This document shows positions 8,293 through 17,244 of a stretch of 64,000 nucleotides of DNA, piece by piece. The DNA is taken from contig NZ_JAUSZM010000003.1 in assembly GCF_030817655.1 (NCBI RefSeq), positions 434,001-498,000 on the forward strand, in the 5' to 3' direction. Source of the DNA: Streptomyces sp. V4I2 (GTDB taxonomy: Bacteria > Actinomycetota > Actinomycetes > Streptomycetales > Streptomycetaceae). Numbering within the stretch: position 1 is the stretch's first letter; each line of letters begins with the position of its first letter. The translations under genes were made by a program, and so were the position numbers. The notes beneath the pieces are model-generated. The model was not told the DNA's origin, made no database searches, and saw only the letters and a list, made by a program, of their open reading frames with translations.

Positions 8293-9294
8293 GTGTCGCA
8301 GCAGGGACCGCAGGGCCTGGTCGAGCGGATGGAACACCACCAGGTCGCGATCTACCTGGCGGCGATGGCCGCCGGAGGACTGCTCGGCTGGGCGGCCCCC
8401 GGCCTCGGGCCGGGACTGGAGCACGCGATCAATCCGGTCCTCGGGGCGCTGCTGTTCGTTACCTTCCTCCAGGTCCCGGCCGCCGAGCTCGTCCGCTCGC
8501 TGCGCGACGGCCGCTTCCTGTCCGCCGCGGTCGTGGTGAACTTCGTGGTGGTGCCCCTGGTCGTGGCCGCGATGTTCACGTTCCTGCCCGCCGACCAGGC
8601 GGTCCGCCTCGGGGTCCTGCTGGTTCTGCTGTGCCCGTGCGTGGACTACGTCATCGTCTTCTCCGGGCTCGCCGGCGGCTCCAGCCGCCGTCTCCTCGCC
8701 GCCACTCCCATCCTGCTGGTCGCGCAGATGCTGCTGCTCCCGGGATTCCTCTACCTGTTCATGCGCTCGGAACTCGCCGACATCGTCGAGGTCGGACCGT
8801 TCGTCGAGGCGTTCGTTGTCCTGATCGTCATCCCGCTCGCCCTCGCATGGGCCCTGCAGGCGTGGGCCGGACACCGCCCGGCCGGACAGAAGGTCTCCGA
8901 CGCGGCGACCACCACGATGGTGCCGCTGATGGCCGCCACCCTGCTGACCGTGGTCGCCTCCCAAGTCCCCAAGCTCGGCGGTAGCGTGGCCGACGTCGGC
9001 GCCGTCATCCCGTTCTATGTGGTGTTCCCCGTGGTGATGGCGTGCGCGGGGAAGGCCGTGGCCCGTCTGTTCCGCCTGGACGCGCCCGCCGGGCGGGCGA
9101 TCGTCTTCACCGGCGCGACCCGCAACTCCCTCGTCGTCCTGCCGCTGGCCCTGGCTCTGCCCGACGACCTTGCCGCCGCCGCGGTCGTCGTGGTCACCCA
9201 GACCCTGGTCGAGGTGATCGGCATGGTCACCTACGTCCGACTCGTGCCTCGCCTGGTGCCTGCGGGGCAACCGGCCGGGGCCGCCGCGCGCTGA
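8293..9294 (+). CDS. ACR3-type arsenite (or related) exporter
   Basis: A 333-residue, roughly ten-helix membrane protein of the BASS/ACR3 group. It contains GALLFVTFLQVP in helix 2, LLVLLCPCVDYVI with the conserved Cys of ACR3 exporters, and GATRNSLVVLPLALALP in the later half. The GTG start is preceded by AGGAG at 8279-8283. ACR3 pumps arsenite or antimonite out of the cell. It follows the MerR/MerT-like pair in the same direction, separated by 95 bases and a hairpin, so it is probably the effector of this resistance unit. No arsenate reductase or ArsR is nearby. Confidence 0.8.
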   Translation: MSQQGPQGLVERMEHHQVAIYLAAMAAGGLLGWAAPGLGPGLEHAINPVLGALLFVTFLQVPAAELVRSLRDGRFLSAAVVVNFVVVPLVVAAMFTFLPADQAVRLGVLLVLLCPCVDYVIVFSGLAGGSSRRLLAATPILLVAQMLLLPGFLYLFMRSELADIVEVGPFVEAFVVLIVIPLALAWALQAWAGHRPAGQKVSDAATTTMVPLMAATLLTVVASQVPKLGGSVADVGAVIPFYVVFPVVMACAGKAVARLFRLDAPAGRAIVFTGATRNSLVVLPLALALPDDLAAAAVVVVTQTLVEVIGMVTYVRLVPRLVPAGQPAGAAAR

Positions 9295-9314
9295 CCTCGT
9301 CATGGCGGCGGCGC

Positions 9315-10770
9315 TCACCGGGGCAGCTTGCTGGTGCGCTCGGGGTGGGCGGCGGTGACGTAGCGCATGGCGGTCTGCTCGGTGATGCCGAACAGGCGCA
9401 TCAGCCGGAGCGGGTCGGCGCTTTCGGCCGCTTCGTTGAGGATGCGGTCCTGGCGCAGGCCGCTCAGCGTCAGCCCGCGGGGAAGGGCACCGCTCAGGGT
9501 GCCATGCTGACGGCCGGGTGGTCGGGGTCGACCGCGGTCTTCTGGCTGACCAGGAGGTGGGGATTGGACGAGGCCGGCCAACGGTGGTGGCGGTAGGCCG
9601 TCCAGTCGGCGGCGAGCTGGTGAGTGAGCCCTTCCAGGTAGAGGGTGTGCCGCAGCAGACCTCGTCGAACTTCGAGGGTGCCCCGGGAGAGATCCAGGCC
9701 CGTGGTGTGCAGGGTCCGGATCTCCTTGCCCGGCAGCGCGTGAACGGCGGCGAGAGCCATGACCAGGCGGCCGAGCGGAGTCGTCGCCTGGTCGAGCAGC
9801 CCCATCAGGAGGTCGGAGGGGATCGACTTCGGGATGCCCTTGATGTCGCCGACCGGGAGGTCCCGGGCGGGGTTGTGGAAGATCACGCGTTCACGCTTCA
9901 GCGCGCGGAAGAGGCTGCGCAGTGCCGTGGCGAGCCCTCGGCGTGCATAACCGGACACCCCGTCCACGGCGTCCTCCACCTGCTCCTTGGTGATCTCCCT
10001 CAGCGAGGTCGCGCCGGCCGTCGTGGTCCAGACGGTAAGGGCGGGCTGGAGGTTACTGAGGTAGCGGCGGATGCCGTCGTAGCCGCGCGGCTCGCCCTCG
10101 CGGGGGCCCTGTTCGCGCATGACCTTCACCCAGGTGCGCACTTCGCTCGCGACCGGCTCCGGCAGCGCTGCGAGGGCTGCCTCGATCCACACCTGATCCG
10201 CGTCCCGGTGCAGGTCGGGGTCCTCCACCAGCAGGCCGCGCAGGCGCAGGAACTGGCAGACGGGCTTGGCCGCGAGGTTCACGTCGATCCGGGCGAGGTC
10301 GTACACGTCGCGCTCGAAGACGGCCGTGTCGGCGCCGAGCCAGTACAGCAGGATCGTGAGCGTGCGGGTGTTCTTCTTGTAGTCCGGCCGTTGCGCCGGT
10401 CGATCGCGGGTGAACTCCTCGACCAAGCGGCGGGCGGTCGCGGTCAGCGGCGGCTCGCCCGCAGGCGCGCTCCGCAGTCGGGCCAGCACTGGGGCCCAGT
10501 CACGCCGGATGGTGAACAGCGCCTCCTGCCCGCGGCTCGTGTGCAGAGCAGGTCGCCGCTCGTCGTAGTCCGGCACCTCCCTGTCGCCGACCGGAATCGC
10601 CTCGAACGGGCCGCCCTTGCCGGTCGGCAGCGAGATCACCAGCTGCGTGAACCGTCGGGAGGCGGGGCGGGCTTTGTCCAGGAGGCGGTAGAGGTGGCAG
10701 CTGCGGCAGCGGTCGTCGCGCAGGGCCAGCCCGTCGCGACCACAGCGGCAGCACCGGCCCCGAGTGGGTC
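9315..10770 (-). pseudogene. Tyrosine-recombinase-like protein, frameshifted and 5'-truncated
   Basis: The minus strand encodes a zinc-ribbon-like start (CRCGRDG...CRSCH near 10700), a long helical domain (10639 down to 9494) and a recombinase-like tail SGLRQDRILNEAAESADP, with MRYVTAAHPER supplying a candidate catalytic Tyr. The tail lies in another frame from about 9497 down to 9315, so one frameshift separates it from the body just after DPDHPAVS. The first catalytic Arg is not obvious, so this is a divergent recombinase of the kind found next to actinomycete mobile DNA. The 5' end is fused directly to a broken AraC gene. Confidence 0.65.
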
Positions 10771-11598
10771 GCGTCCACGAAGCCCCAGCTTCGTCCTATC
10801 GCCGCGATGGTCCGCAGCCCGCCGTTCGGGCCGGCCAGCTCTCGCCTGCATTCGGCCAGGCGGCGGGTACGGATCCAGTCTCCGAGACTGATGGCCGACC
10901 GGGACAGCACCGCGTAGAGGTGACGCACGGAGATGCCGTGCGCGGCGGCTATCTGTGCCGCCGACAGATCGGGATCAGCCAGGTGGGCCCGGATGTACTG
11001 AGTGATCCGCAGGCTGAGGGTTGCCTTCAACGGCCCCTTGGCCAGGCTGGTGTTGTCGTGCTGGGACGTCAGGACGGCACGGAGGAGTTCGACGCTGGGT
11101 TCCACGACGGCGTCGGCATGCACACCCTGGTGCAATTCGTCGCTGCCGGCCAGTTGGGAGAAGTAGGTGAAGGCGAGGCGCGCAACGGGGTTGTCGGATC
11201 CCAGGGGGACCGCGGCGATGTCTCGTAGCAACCGGTCAGGGAGCGCAAGTGCCGCGCGGGGGAAACGGATGAAGCGGTAGTCGACACCCGCGTCGAAGAG
11301 ATGTGTGTAGGGAGCGATCGATTCGTAGACGGCGAACTCCCCCGACCTCAGCAGGCACTCGCGACCGTTCTGCACCACCAGGCTGCTCCCCGTGATCTGA
11401 ACACCGAGAGTGACGGCCGGCTCCTCGTCCTCCCGGGCCAGCCGCTCCGTCCGACGGAGAGTGGCCGGGGGCGCCCGCGCCGAACAGATCCTGATGGGCC
11501 ACGGTGCCGAGCCCTAGGCGAACGGAGATGTCCTCAGCCGCATGACGGTGGTCGATATCGACTGCCACCATGGATTCCCACACCGCGTTCCGGATCAC
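10771..11598 (-). pseudogene. AraC-family regulator, frameshifted and 3'-truncated
   Basis: The frame begins at IRNAVWESMVAVDIDH and continues ISVRLGLGTVAHQDLFG. It then switches at a five-G run (11467-11471 on the plus strand) to ATLRRTERLA, GEFAVYESIAPYTHLF and the AraC HTH block LSAAQIAAAHGISVRHLYAVL. This is the FeaR/NimR-like layout: an AraC-binding-like domain followed by two HTHs. The second HTH stops at WGFVDATH where it runs into the recombinase relic. It cannot make a full DNA-binding domain. One extra C in the run would explain the frameshift. Confidence 0.75.
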
Positions 11599-11808
11599 TT
11601 CCCACGCAGAAGATCAAAAGCCTTCGTCCAGCGGGCACTTGCGCAGCACCCGCATGGCACCCGTATGCGGAAACGAACTTCTCGCCAAAAATCGGCCCTT
11701 GGTCCCTGAGTGGAGCCGATTATGAGTGGCGAGTCGCCGTCAAAATCTGTGGATCGATGGCTATCTGCGAGGTCTCACGGTGGTCTCGTCGTGACCGCCC
11801 CACAGTTC

Positions 11809-12645
11809 TCAGGCAAGGCCCTCGAGGAAGTCCGATAGAGCGGTGTACAGGATTCCGGGCTGTTCCAGGTGCAGGTCGTGGCCGGTGCCGGGGATGCTCA
11901 TGGCCAGGGTGGCGGGGCGCCGCCGGAGCATCTCGTCGGCTTCCTGCGCGGGGATGAAGCTGGATTGAGCCAGGACGACCAGGGTGGGGCACGCGACCTG
12001 CCCCCATTCGTGCAGGAAGGAACGCCGGGCGGTCTCCGCCAGCGAGCGGACCATCACGTCCCGGTCGAAGCGAGGCCACCATCCGCCTTCACGTTCCTCC
12101 AGCCCGGCCGCCCAACCCGCGCCGACCGGTCCGCCGCCGAGGAACGCGGCCGCTGCCTCGCGTGAGGGGAACGGTGTCGGCCACGAGCCGAGCCATCCGC
12201 CGATGTCCACGGGGCTGTTCGGGTTTGGACCGCCGGGGCCGGCCTCGATGAGCACGAGCGCGCGGACCAGTCCGGGATGTGCAGCGGCGGTGAGCATGGC
12301 CGTGTGCCCACCCAGCGACTGGCCGACCAGGACAGGCCGCCGCAGCGCCAGCTGATCAACAACAGCGATGACGTCGGCGACGTAAGCGGCGCGGGAGACG
12401 TCCAGCGGGTGGCGCTCGCTGGCGCCGTGCCCGCGCTGGTCGACCGCGACGACCCGATGCCCAGAGCTCAAGCGCCGTGCCAGCACGTCCCATTCACCCG
12501 CGTGACCGGCCAGGCCGTGCAGCAACACGATGGGCCGCCCCGGCCCGCCCCAGTCCCGGCAGGCAAGCCGGACGCCGCCTCGCACCACCACATGTTCAGA
12601 CCCCGCCACGTCGGATCCTCCAGGGAATCGGCTGGCCTCGATCAT
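11809..12645 (-). CDS. Alpha/beta hydrolase
   Basis: A 278-residue alpha/beta-hydrolase-fold enzyme. The oxyanion loop is LLHGLAGHAGEW, followed by VDQRGHGASE, the nucleophile elbow VGQSLGGH (Ser), and the C-terminal His in GTGHDLHLEQP. The ATG at 12645 has GAGGTGG about 9 bases upstream, which fixes the start better than the longer frame to 12702. The substrate cannot be told; the cap region rich in Trp and Gly (GGWLGSWPTPFP) suits a small hydrophobic ester or acid. It stands alone between two pseudogene zones. Confidence 0.8.
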   Translation of the reverse strand: MIEASRFPGGSDVAGSEHVVVRGGVRLACRDWGGPGRPIVLLHGLAGHAGEWDVLARRLSSGHRVVAVDQRGHGASERHPLDVSRAAYVADVIAVVDQLALRRPVLVGQSLGGHTAMLTAAAHPGLVRALVLIEAGPGGPNPNSPVDIGGWLGSWPTPFPSREAAAAFLGGGPVGAGWAAGLEEREGGWWPRFDRDVMVRSLAETARRSFLHEWGQVACPTLVVLAQSSFIPAQEADEMLRRRPATLAMSIPGTGHDLHLEQPGILYTALSDFLEGLA

Positions 12646-12689
12646 GCCGCAACCACCTCGGGGCGTTCGATGAGTCGGCCGCATCCAAG

Positions 12690-12905
12690 CGGGCTCCAGC
12701 ACCGACGAGCGCGACGAGGCGGGGTGCGTTCACGGCCCACCAGCGGGCCTGGGCGGACTCGGTCAGCTTGAAGACCATCGAGAGGGCAGCGGTGCCGAAG
12801 TCGGCACCTCAGGTGACGTTGGTCCGCAGCCGCACGGTGGTGAAGGTCGACTCGATCGGGTTCGTGGCCCGCAGACGGATCCAGTACTCGACGGGGCATG
12901 CGCGC
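12690..12905 (-). pseudogene. IS256 (mutator-type) transposase, C-terminal remnant
   Basis: The minus strand reads LRATNPIESTFTTVRLRTNVT, then an in-frame TGA at 12809-12811, then TAALSMVFKLTESAQARWWAVNAPRLVALV. This is the conserved C-terminal block of IS256-family transposases (NPIESTFATVRLRT and SAQARW are diagnostic). The rest of the gene is gone. Confidence 0.85.
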
Positions 12906-13211
12906 CCCGGTCCTGGCGGTTGGCGACGGGGCTGGGCACTACCTGCAGTGCTGGATGGGCAGGATCCTCCAGGGGTTGGGAACTGCTGCCGTTGTACTGA
13001 GTAGGAGCGACTTCTGGTGAGCGCGAGTGAGCGTCGGTGCTGCATGGAGTTGTTCCGCTGTGCGTCGGGAGGTCTCTTCCGTCCTGGGGTGTGCTCCGGC
13101 CTTTCGTTCCCCGAGAAGGGAACGGGAGTTCTTGGGTCGAATGGGTGACCTTTGCGGAGGCTGCTCGTTGACTGCCGTAACAGGGATCTTCGGCCGGACG
13201 GAGGTGAACCG
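12906..13211. other. Gap upstream of the TnpB-like gene
   Basis: About 300 bases without a gene. A hairpin CGTTCCC-6-GGGAACG lies at 13105-13124 and could be the left-end structure of the following TnpB-like element. GGAGGTG directly precedes the GTG start at 13212. Confidence 0.35.
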
Positions 13212-14833
13212 GTGAGCGGACTGCGCGAGTTGGCGGCATCGTTCGTGGTGCCCGGCCCGGCGGGGGTGGCCGTCCGGGACCGGCTGCGGGTGAGCGAGTC
13301 GGATGCGGCGGTGCTCGCCGAGGTGGGGATGTTCCTGGGGTCGCTGGCGGCCGGTGATCTCGCGGAGCGCTCCCGTCAGGAGCCGGCGCACGACGCGGCC
13401 GGGTGGGCGGTGCGCAAACGGAAGCTGTCGGGAGGTCGTCGGCACGCTGGGCGGGCAGCATCACCAAGGCCACCCACGACCAGTGGGCCCTGGCCAGGCG
13501 CGGACAGGCCGCCCATCTGGCCTGGCTGCGCGGGCAGATCGCCTCGGTCGAGGCGCGGCTTGCCCGGCCGCTGGGCGCCAGGGCGGACAAACGTGAGGGG
13601 CTGGCGCGCGGGTATGCCACGCGCCGCGAGTGGCATGCCAAGTCCCGCCGTCTGCAGGCCCTCAAGGACCGGCTGACTGTGGTGGAGGCGGACTGGGCGG
13701 CGGGCCGGGTGCATGTGGTGCGTGGTGGCAAGCGCCTCGCGAACACCCGCCACCACCTTCAGGCGGCCGGCCTGAGCGAGCAGACCTGGCGCCGGCGGTG
13801 GCGGGCGGAGCGGATGTTCCTGGCCGCCGACGGGGAAACGGGCAAGCGCTTCGGCAACGAGACGATCCGCGTCACCGACACCGGCCAGGTCTCGGTCAAG
13901 CTCCCGGCCCCGCTGGCCCACCTGGCCAACGCCCCGCACGGCCGCTACCTCCTCGACGCGACGGTGGCGTTCCGGCACCGGGGGCAGGAGTGGCGCGACC
14001 GGGTCACCGCCAACCGGGCGGTGGCCTACCGCATCCACCACGACACCGCGCGCGGCCGCTGGTATGTCACCGCGTCCTGGCTGCGCGCCGCCGCCCCGGT
14101 GCTGCCCCTGGAAGCGGCCCTGGCGCGCGGGGTGGTGGGGGTGGACATGAACGATGACCACCTCTCCGCCTGGCAGCTCGATGCGCACGGCAACCCGGTC
14201 GGCGAGCCGCAACGCTACTTCTACGACCTCACCGGCACCGCCGAGCACCGGGACGCACAGATCCGGCACGCCCTGACCCGGCTGCTGCACCACACCCGGC
14301 GCTGTGGCGCTGCCGCGATCGCCATCGAGGACCTCGACTTCTGCGACGGGAAGAGCCGGGAGCGGCACGGCCGCAACAAGCGCTTCCGCCGCTTGCTGTC
14401 CCGTTTCCCCACGGCGAAACTCAAGGCCCGCCTCGTCTCGATGGCCGCCGAGCAGGACATCGCGATCGTCGCGGTGGACCCGGCCTACACCTCCCGGTGG
14501 GGTGCCCAGCACTGGCAGAAGCCCCTGACCACCCCGCGACGCAAGACGTCCCGGCACGATGCGGCGAGCATCGCGGTCGGGCGACGCGCCCTCGGACACC
14601 CGATCAGGCGACGGACGGCACCGCCCCACCCCGACCAGAGTGATCGTGGTGGGCATCGGACCGCCCAGGCCCGACCGGACACCCGCAGGCGTGAGGAGAC
14701 CCGCCCCCACCTGCCCGGACCGCGCACCGGATGCGTGCCGCCCGGTGGTGGAGCGAAAGCGGGCGACCAGGGTGCCCAACACCGTTCGGGACACCCGGTT
14801 GAGCAGCAGTCCTGGCAACAGGACTCACAGTGA
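13212..14833 (+). pseudogene. TnpB/OrfB-like RuvC protein without zinc ribbon, frameshifted
   Basis: Reading starts at GTG 13212 (SGLRELAASFVVPGPAG) in one frame and passes near 13410-13440 into a second frame that continues to 14833 (SSARWAGSITKATHDQW). The RuvC triad is visible: Asp in VVGVDMNDDHL, Glu in AIAIEDLDF and Asp in SRHDAASIAVGRR. The CxxC zinc ribbon normally lying between the last two is absent; DPAYTSRWGAQHW leads straight into a basic segment. This matches the large TnpB-related transposon proteins of Streptomyces rather than classical TnpB. With the frameshift the N-terminal domain is detached. A palindrome GCGGTGGCACCGC lies six bases after the stop. Confidence 0.75.
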
Positions 14834-15060
14834 TGATTGCGGTGGCACCGCTCGGAGGTCTGACTCAAGGACTCACTGGCGCTTCGGCTGTCTGTCGGGA
14901 GAACCGTCGGCCTGTCGGGCGGTGCCACCGCGCGCGCGTGCCGGTCAGGCGTTCGTGACCTCATAGGAGCCCGGCCAAAGGTCCCATCACTGTCTTGTCC
15001 GTCCGCCCGACCGGCGCGTGCCCTCCCTGATGCGTCGTACGGAAGGACAGCACGTCCAGC
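14834..15060. other. Structured non-coding stretch ahead of IS110 transposase
   Basis: 227 bases without a gene. Two self-complementary 13-mers, GCGGTGGCACCGC (14839-14851) and GCGGTGCCACCGC (14919-14931), are also complementary to each other. A 15-mer CGTCGGCCTGTCGGG at 14905 recurs at 16303 beyond the transposase. IS110-group elements encode their bridge RNA in this upstream end, so part of this stretch is a candidate for it. Confidence 0.45.
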
Positions 15061-16142
15061 ATGGCAGCAGATGAGATAGCGGTCATTGGCGGGATCGACA
15101 CCCACACCGACCTGCACCAGGCGGCCGCGATCGACACCGTGGGCCGGCACCTGGCCACCGAGCCGTTCCCGACCGGTCCCGCCGGCTATGAGCAGCTGCT
15201 CCACTGGCTGCGTTCGCACGGCGAGGTTCTGGCGGTAGGCATCGAGGGCACCGGCGCCTACGGGGCCGAGATCGCCCGTTTCCTGACCACAAAGGGTGTC
15301 ACCGTCATCGAGGTCGACCGACCCGACCGCAAGGCCAGGCGGGACAATGGCAAGTCCGACCCGGTTGACGCCTACGCCGCCGCGACCGCCGTGCTGTCCG
15401 GCCGGGCCTCGGGCATTCCGAAGACCCGCAACGGGATCGTGGAGGCCATCCGCACCCTGCGGGTGGCCCGCAGTTCGGCCGTCAAGGCCCGCACCCAGAC
15501 CATCAACCAGATCCGCACGCTCATCATCACCGCACCGGCCGCGGTGCGCGAGAGGCTGCGCGGCCTGGCCACCGGCGAGCTGATAGACGCCCTGGCCCGG
15601 TCCCGGCCCGTGGGCGACCTCGCGGATCCGGACTGCGCGGTCAGGATCACGCTGCGACGGCTCGCCCGCCGCTGCCAGCGGCTGGAGGAGGAAATCGCCG
15701 AAGCCGACGCGGACCTGGGCCCGCTGGTCACCCGGGCCGCACCACGGCTGATCGCTCTGCCCGGCGTCGGCCCCGAGAGCGCGGGCCAGCTGCTGACCAC
15801 CGTCGGCGACAACCCGGACCGCCTGCGCTCGGAAGCATCCTTCGCCCACCTGTGCGGTGCCGCCCCGCTGCCGGCCTCCTCCGGCCGCACCAACCGGCAC
15901 CGCCTCAACCGGGGCGGAGACCGCCAAGCCAACCGGGCCCTGCACACGATCGTGCTGGTCCGCATGCGCCACGACCAGCGCACCCGCGAGTACGTCGCCA
16001 GACGCACCGCCGAAGGCATGACCAAGAAGGACATCATGCGCTGCTTGAAACGGTTCGTCGCCCGCGAGGTCTACCAGCATCTACCCCGCCCTCACATCAC
16101 CGCCGAACAGCTCAAACAAGCCGCTTGACGGTCTATAGGAGC
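14963..16142 (+). mobile_element. IS110-family element (probable extent)
   Basis: The 8-mer ATAGGAGC occurs at 14963-14970 and 16135-16142, enclosing the transposase gene. IS110 elements lack long terminal inverted repeats and recombine at short shared cores, so this pair may mark the two ends. The left limit is uncertain because a bridge RNA of usual length would need more upstream sequence than 90 bases. Confidence 0.5.
15061..16128 (+). CDS. IS110-family transposase (DEDD recombinase)
   Basis: An intact 355-residue IS110-type enzyme. The N-terminal RuvC-like DEDD domain shows GGIDTHTDLHQ (first Asp), VGIEGTGAYG (Glu) and GKSDPVDAYAA (Asp pair). The C-terminal Transposase_20 domain has LIALPGVGPESAGQLLTTVG and the serine-bearing stretch CGAAPLPASSGRTNRHRLNRGG. 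Members act with a bridge RNA that specifies both donor and target DNA. No damage is seen, so this is probably the most recently active element in this part of the window. Confidence 0.93.
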   Translation: MAADEIAVIGGIDTHTDLHQAAAIDTVGRHLATEPFPTGPAGYEQLLHWLRSHGEVLAVGIEGTGAYGAEIARFLTTKGVTVIEVDRPDRKARRDNGKSDPVDAYAAATAVLSGRASGIPKTRNGIVEAIRTLRVARSSAVKARTQTINQIRTLIITAPAAVRERLRGLATGELIDALARSRPVGDLADPDCAVRITLRRLARRCQRLEEEIAEADADLGPLVTRAAPRLIALPGVGPESAGQLLTTVGDNPDRLRSEASFAHLCGAAPLPASSGRTNRHRLNRGGDRQANRALHTIVLVRMRHDQRTREYVARRTAEGMTKKDIMRCLKRFVAREVYQHLPRPHITAEQLKQAA

Positions 16143-16359
16143 TTCTCCCACTCAGTCTCTAGGAACGGTTCCCCGCGGCCACCCTCGTGTATGCCTTCGC
16201 GGGTCTGGCTCCGGCGGCGCAAAGGGAGAACGGTTGATGCCGAGTTCGGGCAACAGGTGTTGATCAAGCGGATCCGCAATGTTGCCGAGTACGGCGAACG
16301 CTCGTCGGCCTGTCGGGGTGTGGAGCGGGCTGCTGAGCAGGGACGGCTATCGTCCGGGC

Positions 16360-17079
16360 ATGACACACGGGTTTGATCTTGCCGCGTCTCTTGCCAGAGG
16401 CGTCGAACGCCGCAGTGGTGCGTGGAGCTTCATCCAGGGCTTGGCTGCCCACTGGGGCCGTGCCCTGGAGAACGGCGACGGGTGGGCGGAGGCAGACCTG
16501 GTCGCTGCCGAAGAGAGGCTGGGTGTCCGCCTGCCGACAGCACTGCGCGAGGCGTATCTACTGTTCGGGCGCCGCGGCGATCTCACCAGCAACCATGATG
16601 TGCTGCTCGGCCCGGCCGAGCTGTATGTGGATGACGCCAAGGAGGCCCTGGTCTTCCGGCACGAGAACCAGGGAGCCGCATCCTGGGGGCTCCTCCTCGA
16701 CAGCCTCCAGGACGACGACCCCGCGGTGTGCGTGCGGCCTGACCTCGCGGACAAGAGCGCCGAGCGGTGGGAGGACTGGCTGGAGCGCCTTTCCCTCTGC
16801 TTCGTCGAGATCATTCTGTCCGAGTCCTTGCGGGCAGATGAAGATCTCTGCGCCTTCCTCGACCCGGACGAAGACAGCATCGAGCTGCTGGAGGCGAACG
16901 CTGTCCGGTTGCCGTTCCCGGTGTATCCCACCGGTCAGGAACACGGATCCCGGTGGTTCCTTGGTCAGGACGTCCTTTTGCGAGACGATGACGGCGCGGC
17001 CGTCCTGGCCCGCGGACGGACGGCAGAAGACCTCGATCGCGTTCGCGCGTTGATTCCAGGCGACTGGCTGAACGACTAA
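16360..17079 (+). CDS. SUKH (SMI1/KNR4)-family protein
   Basis: A 239-residue protein with the SMI1/KNR4 fold signature near the N-terminus: AEADLVAAEERLGVRLPTALREAYLLFGRRGDL, then LGPAELYVDD. SUKH proteins often serve as immunity proteins of contact-dependent or polymorphic toxins, but many are orphans. The ATG at 16360 starts MTHGFDLAAS; no good ribosome site is visible, so it may be leaderless. No toxin gene lies next to it; the neighbours are an IS110 element and a Ppx/GppA gene, so its partner may have been lost. Confidence 0.75.
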   Translation: MTHGFDLAASLARGVERRSGAWSFIQGLAAHWGRALENGDGWAEADLVAAEERLGVRLPTALREAYLLFGRRGDLTSNHDVLLGPAELYVDDAKEALVFRHENQGAASWGLLLDSLQDDDPAVCVRPDLADKSAERWEDWLERLSLCFVEIILSESLRADEDLCAFLDPDEDSIELLEANAVRLPFPVYPTGQEHGSRWFLGQDVLLRDDDGAAVLARGRTAEDLDRVRALIPGDWLND

Positions 17080-17244
17080 CCTCGTCAACGGCTCCACCGG
17101 CGTAGGCCGGGGCGGAGGGTGCACGGGTGGTGACGATATGCTCACACGGTGGGCCGGAGTCCCCGTCCGGCCGTCGTCTGGGCTGTCGGAGGATGGGGGC
17201 AGGAGTCGGTCCGGTCGAGTGCGGGATCAGGGGGAGGTCATGGG

